Below are positions 51,121-59,682 of a DNA stretch of 64,000 bases, piece after piece. Position numbers and translations under genes: made by a program. Below the pieces are notes generated by a model, which worked only from the letters and a program-made list of their open reading frames with translations, did not search any database and was not told where the DNA came from. The stretch is from Halogranum gelatinilyticum (GTDB lineage Archaea > Halobacteriota > Halobacteria > Halobacteriales > Haloferacaceae): positions 186,001-250,000 of the forward strand of contig NZ_FNHL01000001.1 of assembly GCF_900103715.1 (NCBI RefSeq), given 5' to 3'. Within the stretch, counting starts at the first letter, position 1, and each line of letters begins with the position of its first letter.

Positions 51121-51576
51121 TTACTCGACGACGGCGACCGAATCTCCTACCCGAACGGTCCCGCTCTCCAGAAGCTCGGCGCGGAGACCGCCGCGATGTA
51201 AGAGCGCGCTCAGCACGCCGTCTTCGGTCATGTTCTGGAGGTAGCTACACGGCTCGCAGAGTTCGACGCCGCGACAGACCGCGTCGCCGACGCGGAACCG
51301 CTTTTCTACCAAATGGTTCAACGCGACGTCGCTGGTCTCGATGTTCCGGCGGTGCTCGCCGGGAGCCAACTCGATCCCCGACTCGCGTTCGATGGCTTCG
51401 ACCGCCTCTCGCTCGATGAGCGTGACGTGGTTGCCGGTGTCCCGTTCCTGCTCGGAGAAGTAGCGGTCGCCGCGCAGGCCACGCTTCGCGACGGCCTCGA
51501 CTTCGTCTCGGTGCTCGATGTCGCCGCCCGTCTCCCCTGTGATGAAGATGCCTTCGACCGTGCCCTCGCCGTTCAT
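51121..51576 (-). CDS. MOSC-domain protein
   Basis: A 151-residue stand-alone MOSC domain. RGDRYFSEQERDTGNHVTLI near residues 35-55, ELAPGEHRRNIETSDVALNH in the middle, the conserved cysteine C108 in CEPCSYLQ, and a final beta strand. MOSC proteins bind sulfurated or molybdopterin-like groups and some act as thiol-dependent reductases. The substrate is unknown. ATG 51576. No molybdenum genes are adjacent. Confidence 0.88.
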   Translation of the reverse strand: MNGEGTVEGIFITGETGGDIEHRDEVEAVAKRGLRGDRYFSEQERDTGNHVTLIEREAVEAIERESGIELAPGEHRRNIETSDVALNHLVEKRFRVGDAVCRGVELCEPCSYLQNMTEDGVLSALLHRGGLRAELLESGTVRVGDSVAVVE

Positions 51577-51718
51577 ACTGGTGCTACCGAGCGGAGAGTG
51601 ATGTATCTATCCGGTCTCTGTCTACGGTTCGCACACGTTTCTCTCAGTCTCCATCTGGGTCCACAGACGACTCTCTCGGGTGCACGACGACGAACCGAGA
51701 GCGAACTGAAGCGCGGGC

Positions 51719-52267
51719 TTAGAAGTCGTTACCGCCGGAGAGCTGCGGGCCACCGGTGAGTTCGTTGTGCTTCCGTTCGAGGAAGGAGTAGACCGCGCCG
51801 TGGGGCGCGCCGTCGAGGATCATCCCGGCGGCGCGGCGAACGGTCTCGACCTCCTCGGGCTGGCCGATGACGCCCAGCGTCGAGCCGTAGATGACGACGT
51901 GCGCGCCCGACAGCTCCTCCATCAGCTCGCGCGTCCGGCCGTTCTCGCCGATGAGTCGGCCCTTCTGTCGCTTCATGTCGTTCTTGTTGCGCGTCGCCTG
52001 CGCGATGTCGATGAGGTCGAACATCCGCATATCGTTGTCGAGCAGCGACAGCGCGGCTTCGGGCTTGAAGCCGCGGCCGATGGCCCGGACGATGTCCGGT
52101 GCCACCATCCCCTTGACGGGGTCCCCGACCGTGTCGACGGCGACGGAGCCGCTCTCCGAATCGATGTCGAGCCGAACCTCGGCCCGACTCTCGATCTCCC
52201 GCATGGTCGACCCACCGTCGCCGATGACGACGCCGATGCGGTCCTGCGGAACCTTCACGTGTTGCAT
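51719..52267 (-). CDS. KH-domain ribosome-assembly protein (Dim2/Pno1 type)
   Basis: A 182-residue protein with two KH domains: DRIGVVIGDGGSTMREIESR (first GxxG) and KGRLIGENGRTRELMEEL (second GENG). This is the archaeal counterpart of Dim2/Pno1 (KRR1), which binds the 3' end of 16S rRNA during small-subunit maturation. ATG 52267 begins MQHVKVPQDR. In many archaea the gene sits directly with eIF1A and Rio1; here TrpRS lies between. Confidence 0.92.
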   Translation of the reverse strand: MQHVKVPQDRIGVVIGDGGSTMREIESRAEVRLDIDSESGSVAVDTVGDPVKGMVAPDIVRAIGRGFKPEAALSLLDNDMRMFDLIDIAQATRNKNDMKRQKGRLIGENGRTRELMEELSGAHVVIYGSTLGVIGQPEEVETVRRAAGMILDGAPHGAVYSFLERKHNELTGGPQLSGGNDF

Positions 52268-52407
52268 GAACGCAGCTATCCGTCCGAGCCGTTTAAGCGT
52301 TTGTTCGTCGTCGCTCCGTGGGAGAAACCGACACACGAACATCCGGTCTCTACGGGCCGAGACGGCCGACTTGTCGCCGTCTCGGAGCTACCTGAACCTA
52401 CCCGAAC

Positions 52408-53556
52408 CTATCCGAACACCCCCGGCCGCAGCCGTTCGCGCTCTGCGTCGGTCAGCCGATACGGGTCGACGACCTCCGCAATCGGTCCCTCGGGCCGTCG
52501 CGCTTGGTGGGCTTCGAGGAAGTCTGCGATGCGGTCGGCGGCGTACTCCTTGAGTTCGCCCGAGAGCAACTCACCCGAGCGGTACTCGTCGGCGAGCCGC
52601 TCCAACTCGGCGTCGTCGTCCTCGAAGAAGTAGAACAGCAGCTGGTAGGCCACATCGACCTCGGGGTCGCCGCCGTGTTCGCGGTGTTCGTCGAGGTCGC
52701 TCCGCCCACCCGAATAGGCGTGTTTCGCGACCTTCTCTCGCACCGTCTCGCGGTCGTCCGAGAGCAGGATTCCGGGTGCCTCGTCGGAGGTGCTCATCTT
52801 CCCGCCACCTCCGCCGAGCCGGGGCAGGAACTTCGAGAGCAACGCGGCGGGCTTCGTCACGTCGTGGCGTTGCTTCGCGGCGATGTCCCGACAGACCCGG
52901 ACGTGGGGGTCCTGGTCGACGGCGATGGGGACGAGCGTCGGATGCGGCCCGTGGACAAGTTGGGGCAAGAGGAGATGCGTCGCCTGCACCGCCGGATAGA
53001 AGCCGAGACCGACGTTCGGCGGCGTCCCGTACGTCGCCTCCATCGCGGCGGGCGTGAGCTCCTTCGCGAACTCGGCGGCGAGCGGGTAGACCACGTCGGC
53101 GTCCTCGGTGTCGACGATGATTCTCGTCTTCTCGGGGTCGAAGCCGACCGCGAGGATGTCCCGGAGGTTCTCCTTGGTGTACTCGTGAATCTCGTCGAAG
53201 GTGAGGTCCTTGGCGAAGTATTTCTCGTCGTCCGACAGCGGGATGTAGACGTGCGCGCCGGTCTGCTCCTGGAGATACTTCGCGAAGTAGAAGGGGTAAA
53301 CGTGACCGAGATGCATCGGGCCAGAGGGACCGCGGCCGGTGACGACCGAGACGGTCTCGTCCCGGGTCGCTGCGGCCGTGAACCGGTCGACGTCGCGCCC
53401 GGCGTAGAACACCTCCCGGCGGAGCAGGCGGTGGGCTGGCTGGGGGAAGTCGGCGATCTGTGCGTCGGTCAGGCGGTCAGCGCCGAAGCGTTCGAGGAGC
53501 CGGTCGTAGTCGACGTCGCCCTCGACGGCGTACGGCGTGACGGTGAAGTCGTGCAT
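52408..53556 (-). CDS. trpS: Tryptophan--tRNA ligase
   Basis: A 382-residue class I synthetase that charges tRNA-Trp. The HIGH motif is GPMHLGH (82-85 HLGH), and KMSTS (253-257) binds ATP; AVDQDPHVRVCRD is typical of archaeal-eukaryotic TrpRS. The length fits the shorter archaeal type. ATG 53556 begins MHDFTVTPYAVEG. It lies 140 bases upstream of the KH gene on the same strand. Confidence 0.95.
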   Translation of the reverse strand: MHDFTVTPYAVEGDVDYDRLLERFGADRLTDAQIADFPQPAHRLLRREVFYAGRDVDRFTAAATRDETVSVVTGRGPSGPMHLGHVYPFYFAKYLQEQTGAHVYIPLSDDEKYFAKDLTFDEIHEYTKENLRDILAVGFDPEKTRIIVDTEDADVVYPLAAEFAKELTPAAMEATYGTPPNVGLGFYPAVQATHLLLPQLVHGPHPTLVPIAVDQDPHVRVCRDIAAKQRHDVTKPAALLSKFLPRLGGGGGKMSTSDEAPGILLSDDRETVREKVAKHAYSGGRSDLDEHREHGGDPEVDVAYQLLFYFFEDDDAELERLADEYRSGELLSGELKEYAADRIADFLEAHQARRPEGPIAEVVDPYRLTDAERERLRPGVFG

Positions 53557-53886
53557 TGGATGGTACTGTCGCTCGTAGTTTGAAGTCGAAACGAGAGGAG
53601 AGCGAAGTGAGCATCCACCGTCGCCGACGACGGGTTACGCCACGGCGCGGGCGACGACGAGACTGTCCGCTCCCGAGACGTGCGGCCACCAACGCCAGCA
53701 CCGGCAGTCGGGAGCAGACTGCATAGACGGCCGTAGTCAACGCGGTGAAAAGAACGTTTCGGCGGCGTCGAGGTGACTCGTCGCTCTGACGCTACATTTG
53801 TCGGTATCTCTACGCACTATCCTGCCACGTCGGCGACAACGAAACTGGTCACGAACGCCTATCTGTCGCGGTAGTCGAGAGGTAGT
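53557..53886. other. Non-coding gap, nothing recognised
   Basis: The 330 bases between trpS and rio1 contain no supported gene. A minus-strand frame here (MTTAVYAVCS...) is arginine-rich and out of character for this proteome. Only a weak 5-bp inverted repeat (CAGTC...GACTG) is visible. Confidence 0.6.
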
Positions 53887-54747
53887 CTACTCCTCGTCGT
53901 CGTCGACCGAGGTCACGTACTCGTACAGTTCGTCGGCGTCGGCATCTGCGCCCTGCCGGGCGAAGAAGTTCGCGACGTTCGTGCAGTCGCGGCGGAGGAA
54001 CTCCTCGGCGTTCGGATGGTGGACCGTCACGGCCTGGCCGAGGTCGATGACGACGAGTTCGCCCTCGTGGACGATGAGGTTGTACTCGCTCAGGTCGCCG
54101 TGGATGAGGCCCGCGCCGTGGAGCCGACGCATATACTCGCGGACGACCTCGTAGGCCGTCTCGGGGTTCTCGACGTCGACTTCAGAGAGCCGCCGGGCGC
54201 GGTCCTCGACCAACCCGACGAGCTCCATCACGAGCACGTTGCGCTCGACGGCGATGGGGTTCGGCACCCGGACGCCCGCTTTCTGGGCGCGTTCGAGGTT
54301 CGCGTACTCCTTGCGGACCCACGCGAGGACGATCTTCCCCTTGTCGTTGCCGATGCCCCGGAATCGGGGGTCGCCTTCGAGGTAGCTCCGCATCTGCCGG
54401 AAGTTCGAGGCGTTGATGCGGTAGATTTTGACGGCGACGTCCTCCTCGTCCTCGCCGAGTGCCTCGTAGACGTTCGCCTCCTTGCCCGTCGAGATGGGAC
54501 CGCCGAAGGCCTCGATGTAGCCGTCTTGGACCAGTTTGTAGATGGCCGCGAAGGTCGCGTCGTCGAAGACCGACTGTTCGACCTTGAACTGGTCGGCGTC
54601 CTTGATTCGCTTGCGGAACTCGTTGAACTTGCGGTCCCGTTTGCGTGCGATGCGGTCGGCCTCGGTGTCGGAGACGTCTATCTCCTCCCACTCGTCGCCG
54701 AACCCCTCGGCCTCCTCCGGCTCGATCAGCTCGAAGTCCCCTGTCAT
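53887..54747 (-). CDS. rio1: RIO-type atypical protein kinase Rio1
   Basis: A 286-residue kinase/ATPase for small-subunit maturation. The nucleotide loop is ISTGKEANVYEAL (86-91 STGKEA), K107 in VAVKIYR, the hinge VMELVG, the catalytic HGDLSEYN (H216, D218, N223) and the metal-binding IDLGQAVT (D235). Both ends are acidic. It follows eif1A by 102 bases on the same strand, the conserved archaeal eIF1A-Rio1 pair. Confidence 0.96.
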   Translation of the reverse strand: MTGDFELIEPEEAEGFGDEWEEIDVSDTEADRIARKRDRKFNEFRKRIKDADQFKVEQSVFDDATFAAIYKLVQDGYIEAFGGPISTGKEANVYEALGEDEEDVAVKIYRINASNFRQMRSYLEGDPRFRGIGNDKGKIVLAWVRKEYANLERAQKAGVRVPNPIAVERNVLVMELVGLVEDRARRLSEVDVENPETAYEVVREYMRRLHGAGLIHGDLSEYNLIVHEGELVVIDLGQAVTVHHPNAEEFLRRDCTNVANFFARQGADADADELYEYVTSVDDDEE

Positions 54748-54849
54748 CTGCGTTGGGCTACGAACTCCGGCCTGAAAAGGGGAGCAGGTGTCGTCGTCAC
54801 TGCTCGGGGATGTCGACGGCCAAAAACAGCGTCGGCGTGGACAACGTCG

Positions 54850-55134
54850 TCAGCGGATGTGGCCTTCGTCGCGGAGCTGCTCGGCCTCGTCGCGCTCGTA
54901 GCGCCAACTGATGTCGGCTTTCTCGTCCTGCCAGTCCCACGGTTCGACGAGGACGACGTCGTCCTCGCGGATCCAGACGCGCTTCTGCATCCGGCCGGGG
55001 ATTCGTGCGGTTCGTTCGGTGCCGTCCGCGCAGCGGACCTCGACACGGTTGGCCCCGAGCATCTCGGTGACGACGGCGAACACCTCGTCGTCGTCGGGCA
55101 TTCGCAGGTCGCGTCGCTGTGCGCTCTCGCTCAT
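54850..55134 (-). CDS. eif1A: Translation initiation factor aIF1A
   Basis: A 94-residue OB-fold protein that assists start-codon selection on the small subunit. Visible motifs: [60 protein letters not shown] and [23 protein letters not shown] 55134 starts [13 protein letters not shown]. It is the first gene of an operon with rio1. Confidence 0.96.
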   Translation of the reverse strand: MSESAQRRDLRMPDDDEVFAVVTEMLGANRVEVRCADGTERTARIPGRMQKRVWIREDDVVLVEPWDWQDEKADISWRYERDEAEQLRDEGHIR

Positions 55135-55250
55135 TCCGTTTTCATGTTCGTGGCTCCGGACACTTGTGTTTTTCCGCTGCCAACGGGTTTGAGACGGTAT
55201 TGGGTTTGAGTTCGTCCGGACGGGTTCTCTATTGCCTTCTACCGTTTCGA

Positions 55251-55385
55251 CAGTCGAGAACACCTCGAAAGCCCACCCGACCACGACAGCCACATCCTCC
55301 CCAACCGATTCGTTCGTTCCCTTCGGTCACTCACTCATCCCTCGCGTGAGTGGCTCGCGGTACGGAGACCGCGAAGCCACGCGCC
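55251..55385 (-). repeat. Structured intergenic element, copy E (short form)
   Basis: Minus strand: GGCGCGTGGCTTCGCGGT hairpin closed by ACCGCGAGCCAC, CACGCGAGGGATGAGTGAGT, the core AATCGGTTGGGGAGG, GATGTGGCTGTCGTGG, and CTTTCGAGGTGTTCTC. Like copy A it lacks stem 2. On the plus strand 28 bases beyond its 5' end a second ctttcgaggtattc (55413-55426) occurs in inverted orientation. It lies between divergent eif1A and the small membrane gene at 55513. Confidence 0.85.
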
Positions 55386-55512
55386 GACCGCTGACCAATC
55401 CACGGGGCGAGACTTTCGAGGTATTCGCTATCGCTCCCGCACGAAGCGTCGCGGAATCACGTACGACTCGTCAAAGCGGTACTTTTACTCGCCGCAGTCA
55501 GAACACTCGCGT

Positions 55513-55692
55513 ATGATCGACAAACTCGGCACGACCGGTCTCGCCGGTGTCGTCCTTCTCGTCGCAGGCATCGCCGTCGTCGCGGCCAAGGAACCCATCG
55601 TCGCCGTCGGCATCGCCCTCACGCTCGTCGGTCTCGGTCTCGTCGCGAAGGGACTGATCGGGAACGTGATGTCGATGTTCGGGATGGCCTGA
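55513..55692 (+). CDS. Small two-helix membrane protein, 59 residues
   Basis: The frame encodes MIDKLGTTGLAGVVLLVAGI then AVVAAKEPIVAVGIALTLVG and LGLVAKGLIGNVMSMFGMA. Two glycine/valine-rich helices joined by a short turn. I recall a haloarchaeal family (DUF7470-like) with the same ending FGMA; treat that name as tentative. Codon usage and a clean ATG support it as real. Function unknown. Confidence 0.75.
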   Translation: MIDKLGTTGLAGVVLLVAGIAVVAAKEPIVAVGIALTLVGLGLVAKGLIGNVMSMFGMA

Positions 55693-55748
55693 CCACGCCA
55701 CCGATTTCGGCACCAGAGTTACAACCCCGGTGGCCAACGACTCGACGT

Positions 55749-56255
55749 ATGGACCCGATTTTCGACCCAGAACAGCTCCGCACGGACGCCGACGTCGCGT
55801 TCTGCGACGAGCGGACGGTCGACGACCGGGCGGACGTCGACTACTTCGCGGGTATCGGCGGCCTCGTCGCCGTCGGCATCACCAACCACGACGGGGCGGT
55901 CCTCCTCTTGAACAGTCCCCACGGCTGGCGACTGCCGTACGGTCCCGTCGGCGACGACGAGGACTGGCTGGCTGCCGGCCGACGGCTCGCCGAGACGCTC
56001 ACCGGCGTCGACTGCGCGACCGACCGCGTCGAACGCGTCACTCGCGTCGCCCGGTCGACCGAAGACGGCGACCACGAGGCGACGAGTTTCGACGTCGTCC
56101 TCCGCATGGAACCCGTCGACGGCGAACCGCTCGGTGACGACCCCGCCTTCGGCCCGTGGGAGACGGTCGAACTCGGTTGGTTCGATAGCGTCCCCAGCGA
56201 CGCCTACTGGGACCACGGTGACGCCGTCGACGACATCGAGCGGTTCGTCGACTAG
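55749..56255 (+). CDS. Nudix-hydrolase-like protein with degenerate Nudix box
   Basis: A 168-residue alpha/beta protein. The fold pattern GGLVAVGITNHDGAVLLLNS and then WRLPYGPVGDDEDWLAAGRR plus LAETLTGVD is Nudix-like (residues 65-87), but the canonical REUxEExGU is reduced to RLAETLTGV, losing most metal-binding glutamates. A typical late strand ETVELGWFDSVPSD follows. Thus it may bind nucleotides or have another activity. ATG 55749. Its function cannot be assigned. Confidence 0.8.
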   Translation: MDPIFDPEQLRTDADVAFCDERTVDDRADVDYFAGIGGLVAVGITNHDGAVLLLNSPHGWRLPYGPVGDDEDWLAAGRRLAETLTGVDCATDRVERVTRVARSTEDGDHEATSFDVVLRMEPVDGEPLGDDPAFGPWETVELGWFDSVPSDAYWDHGDAVDDIERFVD

Positions 56256-56323
56256 CGCGGCTGCTCGGCGGCTGATGAGAGAAAAGACGAGGTGGCGGCC
56301 GTCGCCGACTACTCTGCGCGGAA

Positions 56324-57313
56324 CTACTCTGCGCGGATCTTCTCGCGACCGGGCGCGATGAGCTCGTCGAGGTACGACGCCAGCGCGGTCTTGGCGTCCA
56401 TCGGGTGCAGCTCGCCCGACTCCAGCTCCGCCTCCAGCGTCTCGTAGTCGTCGTAGGTCAGGTCCCCGCCGTACTCCTCGGGGCGTTCGACGACGACCTG
56501 CTCGAAGCGCGGGAAGACGTGGTATTCGAAGATCTGCAGGACGGGGTTCTCGCGGTCGTTGCCGTCGTCGTCCGGGTCGGGGGCGGCCGTCGGCGGGCAG
56601 AACGCCGAGTTGACCTTCTCTTGAATGTCTTCCGTCGAGTCCTCCATCGAGATGGTCGTTCCCGTCGAGGAGGACATCTTGCCGATGCCCGTCGAGAGGT
56701 CGGCGATGAGCGGCGTGTGCAGACAGGTCGGCGAGTCCTCGTTGATTGCGGGGAGGACGTCGCGAGCGAGCATGTGGACCTTCCGCTGCTCCATCCCGCC
56801 GATGGCGAGGTCGACGTCGAGGTAGACGATGTCGAGTGCCTGCATGAGCGGGTAGACGGCCTGCGAGACCTTCGCCGACTCGCCCGATTTGATCTCCGCC
56901 ATCGCGCGTTCGGCCCGCGAGAGCGTCGTGTTGAGTTCGAGCGCGTGGAGGTCGAGCACGTACTCGCGCTCGAACTGGAACTCCGAGCCGAGCACGAACT
57001 CGGTCTGCTCTTCGTCGAGCCCGTAGGCGAGGAACTGCTCTTTCATGCGCTCGGCCGTGTCGCGGATCTCCTCGAACGTGCCCTTGTCGTTGAGGTAGGC
57101 GTGGACGTCGGCGAGGAGGACGGTGACCTCGAAGCCAGCCTCCTGGAGTTCGATGAGCTTCGTCGCCGTCAGCATGTGGCCGATGTGGAGGACGCCGGAG
57201 GGTTCGTAGCCCACGTACGCCCGCTTTCCGTCGGGAGACTCAGCTAGCGCGCGGACCTCGTCCTCGGTGACCACCTCGGAGACGTTCCGGGTGATCTGTT
57301 CGTAGGCGTCCAT
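56324..57313 (-). CDS. tyrS: Tyrosine--tRNA ligase
   Basis: A 329-residue archaeal-type TyrRS. The HIGH motif is VLHIGHMLTA (43-46), KMSSS is at 212-216, and the tyrosine pocket includes YVGYEPSG and QALDIVYLDVDLAIGGMEQR. It lacks the C-terminal domain of bacterial TyrRS, as normal for archaea. ATG 57313. It is divergent from priL with 158 bases between. Confidence 0.96.
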   Translation of the reverse strand: MDAYEQITRNVSEVVTEDEVRALAESPDGKRAYVGYEPSGVLHIGHMLTATKLIELQEAGFEVTVLLADVHAYLNDKGTFEEIRDTAERMKEQFLAYGLDEEQTEFVLGSEFQFEREYVLDLHALELNTTLSRAERAMAEIKSGESAKVSQAVYPLMQALDIVYLDVDLAIGGMEQRKVHMLARDVLPAINEDSPTCLHTPLIADLSTGIGKMSSSTGTTISMEDSTEDIQEKVNSAFCPPTAAPDPDDDGNDRENPVLQIFEYHVFPRFEQVVVERPEEYGGDLTYDDYETLEAELESGELHPMDAKTALASYLDELIAPGREKIRAE

Positions 57314-57471
57314 ACTGGTGTGAACCTCGGGCGACGGGATATGACTTCTGGATGTGTGTCAGGCGTTGTGTGGGCTGTCGACGTGGGACACGGCCTCGAA
57401 CGCGTGGCGTCGTCCGGTCTTCTCTCCGCCAACCGTCGCGCTTATGCGCGCCGCTTCGAAACCAGCGGGTG

Positions 57472-58560
57472 ATGAACCCGCTCCACGCCCGGTATCCGTT
57501 CTTCGAGGGTGCCCGCGAGGCGGTCGAAGCGTCCGGCGTCGCCCTCCCGACGCTCGTCGCCGAGGACGCCCCCGCCGTCGAGCGCGGCCGCGAGCGGGTC
57601 GAACGCGCGCTCCTCTCGGGGACGACAGCCTCCGAGACACCTCGCGAGTGGAGCGTCGAGGACGAACTGCTCTCCTACCCAATCGCCCGCATCCTCGTCT
57701 CGCTCATCGACGCCCCCGCAGCAGTCCGCAAGTACGCCGCCGCCGAGGCCGCGACCGCCGCCGACCGCTTCGCCGAGGACTTCGAGACGGACGACGAGGG
57801 GCTGAAGAGCACCTCCCAGCGGACGGTCACGCTCGACCGCGTGCTCGACGAGTTCGACTTCGACGACGAGATTCACGCCGAACCGCCCGAACGGGGTAAC
57901 GAACCGCACTGGTTCCGCGTCGCGCTCGGCAGCTATCTCACCCTCGCCGACGGCGACTGGGGCGACGGCTGGCGACTGGTCAACCGCGAGGTCGTCGACG
58001 GCGACGTCCGGGTCACTCGCGACGAACTCGAACGCCTGCTCCGGGAGGCCGTCGAACGCCGCGTCGCCGAGGGGCTGCCGTTCCAAGTCAGAGGAACAGC
58101 CGGTGGCGACCAACTCGCCGATTCGCTGGAGGAGGAGATCGCGACCCTCCGCGACCTGCTGGCGGACCGCCGTGAGGTCCGGCAGATCGACACCGTCGCC
58201 CCCGAACTCTTCCCGCCCTGCATGACCCATCTCGTCGAGCGGGTCCGCCGCGACAACGACCTCGACGCCCACTCGACGTTCGCGCTCACTGCCTTCCTCA
58301 CGGGTATCGGAATGGACACCGACGAGGTCGTCCGCTTCTACCGTGAGACGCCGCTCGACGAGGAGACGGTCCGCTACCAGACGGAGTATCTCCGCGACGG
58401 GTCGGGAGCGCAGTTCGCCGCGCCGACGTGTGCGACCATGCAGGCCTACGGCGACTGTGTGAACAAGGACGAGCGCTGTGAGACCATCGCGCACCCGATG
58501 AGTTACTACGAGAAAGCACTGGACGAGGCCGACGAGGTCGTCGACTGGCGCGAGGCGTAG
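57472..58560 (+). CDS. priL: DNA primase large subunit PriL
   Basis: A 362-residue regulatory subunit of the archaeal-eukaryotic primase. The C-terminal Fe-S domain has four cysteines: C250 (FPPCMTHL), C320, C329 and C336 (APTCATMQAYGDC, DERCETIAHP), followed by MSYYEKAL. These bind a 4Fe-4S cluster. The N-terminal part is helical and acidic. A TATA-like gcttatgcg (about 57440-57448) lies 25-32 bases before ATG 57472; the earlier ATG at 57444 is out of frame. Confidence 0.95.
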   Translation: MNPLHARYPFFEGAREAVEASGVALPTLVAEDAPAVERGRERVERALLSGTTASETPREWSVEDELLSYPIARILVSLIDAPAAVRKYAAAEAATAADRFAEDFETDDEGLKSTSQRTVTLDRVLDEFDFDDEIHAEPPERGNEPHWFRVALGSYLTLADGDWGDGWRLVNREVVDGDVRVTRDELERLLREAVERRVAEGLPFQVRGTAGGDQLADSLEEEIATLRDLLADRREVRQIDTVAPELFPPCMTHLVERVRRDNDLDAHSTFALTAFLTGIGMDTDEVVRFYRETPLDEETVRYQTEYLRDGSGAQFAAPTCATMQAYGDCVNKDERCETIAHPMSYYEKALDEADEVVDWREA

Positions 58561-58562
58561 CG

Positions 58563-58757
58563 TTACCGCGAGAGGACGAGACCGACGACGGCCATCGCGA
58601 TGACGAACAGGACGATAGCCCCCACGAGTGCGAGCCCACCCATCCCGGCGAGTTCCGTCCCGTAGACGGTGCCGATTCCGATGATGAGTGCGATAAAGAA
58701 GCCGACTGCGACGACAGAGACGACAATTTCCTTGAGCGTCTCCCCTTCGATAGCCAT
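58563..58757 (-). CDS. Small two-helix membrane protein, 64 residues
   Basis: The frame encodes MAIEGETLKEIVVSVVAVGF then FIALIIGIGTVYGTELAGMG and GLALVGAIVLFVIAMAVVGL VLSR. Two membrane helices with an acidic amino end. I believe it belongs to a haloarchaeal family (DUF7472-like), tentative. Its stop lies three bases after the priL stop on the other strand. Confidence 0.75.
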   Translation of the reverse strand: MAIEGETLKEIVVSVVAVGFFIALIIGIGTVYGTELAGMGGLALVGAIVLFVIAMAVVGLVLSR

Positions 58758-58893
58758 GTCCGCGGATTTCCACGGACGTCTTAAAACGACTTCGGTAAGT
58801 CCGTCACACGAGAGCGGCCGAAACAGACGAATCGCGGCGTTTCGAGGGCCGCACCGAAGGTTTAGGTGTCTCGACGACCTAGTTCTGACACTT

Positions 58894-58911
58894 GCGGGGC
58901 GACCGCCCCGC
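58894..58911 (+). promoter_or_regulatory. Perfect GC hairpin just upstream of a start codon
   Basis: The sequence gcggggcgaccgccccgc folds as a 7-bp stem with loop GACC and ends 7 bases before ATG 58919. In a leadered transcript it would sit over the ribosome-binding region and could limit translation. A TATA-like gtttaggt (58859-58866) would start a transcript that includes it. Confidence 0.55.
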
Positions 58912-58918
58912 ATCCACC

Positions 58919-59611
58919 ATGACGCACACTCGAAACACACCAGCGTCACCAGCTTCGGACCGCCCGACGACCCTGCCAGCCGACGGCTTCACCGGCCGCG
59001 CGCTCCGCGCCCGGACCGAACCGATGCTCGTCCGCCCGCTCCGTGACGACCGATACGTCGTCGAGACCGAACGCGGCACCTACGTCGTCGACCTCGACGG
59101 CCGCTCGTGTACCTGCCCGGACCACGCCATCCGCGGCGCGCGCTGCAAACATCTCCGTCGCGTCGCCATCGAGGTCACCGAGGGCCGCGTCCCGCCGCCC
59201 GGCCACCGTCGCGCCGTCTGCGCCGTCTGCGGTGACGTGACCTTCGTTCCGACCTACGAGCGCGGCCCGCAGCTCTGCGACCGTCACGGCTTCGCCCCCG
59301 GCGACTTCGTCCGCGACCGCGAGACGGAGGGTATCCTCGTCGTCACGCGGGTCACGGGCGAGCGCGCCGACGAGTACGAGACCGCGGAGGGCCGACCCGT
59401 CGCGGACTACGAGACCAACGCCGACTACGGCGGCCACGAACCCGTCGTCGAGGCGGTCTATCTCGAATCGGTCCGCGCGCTCGGCGGGCTCGACACCGTC
59501 GGCGACGCCAAACGCTACGGCTTCCCGGCCTCGCGGCTCCGCCGCGTCGACGACGGCCCGCGGCTGACGGCCGGCTCCCCCGACTCCGCAGACGGCCAGG
59601 CCGAAGCCTGA
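58919..59611 (+). CDS. SWIM zinc-finger protein
   Basis: A 230-residue protein. The SWIM motif is RSCTCPDHAIRGARCKHLRR (C64, C66, C76, H78), a zinc module found in Rad51 paralogue partners, MuDR-type proteins and some helicase-associated proteins. A second cluster C101, C104, C120, H123 (VCAVCGDV, LCDRHGF) follows. The C-terminal part (residues 125-230) has beta strands and acidic loops. ATG 58919 is preceded by a GC hairpin. Nucleic-acid or protein binding is likely. Confidence 0.88.
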   Translation: MTHTRNTPASPASDRPTTLPADGFTGRALRARTEPMLVRPLRDDRYVVETERGTYVVDLDGRSCTCPDHAIRGARCKHLRRVAIEVTEGRVPPPGHRRAVCAVCGDVTFVPTYERGPQLCDRHGFAPGDFVRDRETEGILVVTRVTGERADEYETAEGRPVADYETNADYGGHEPVVEAVYLESVRALGGLDTVGDAKRYGFPASRLRRVDDGPRLTAGSPDSADGQAEA

Positions 59612-59682
59612 GGCGACCCCCAGCGTCGACTCCGCTCGCTGCACCCAGAAGACACAGGTAGCTCCTCCGAGCACTCCCACCC

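Noticed and set aside
53477-53740. Minus-strand frame MTTAVYAVCSRLP... between trpS and rio1
   Set aside because: Strongly arginine-rich in an acidic proteome and overlapping the start of trpS; judged non-coding.
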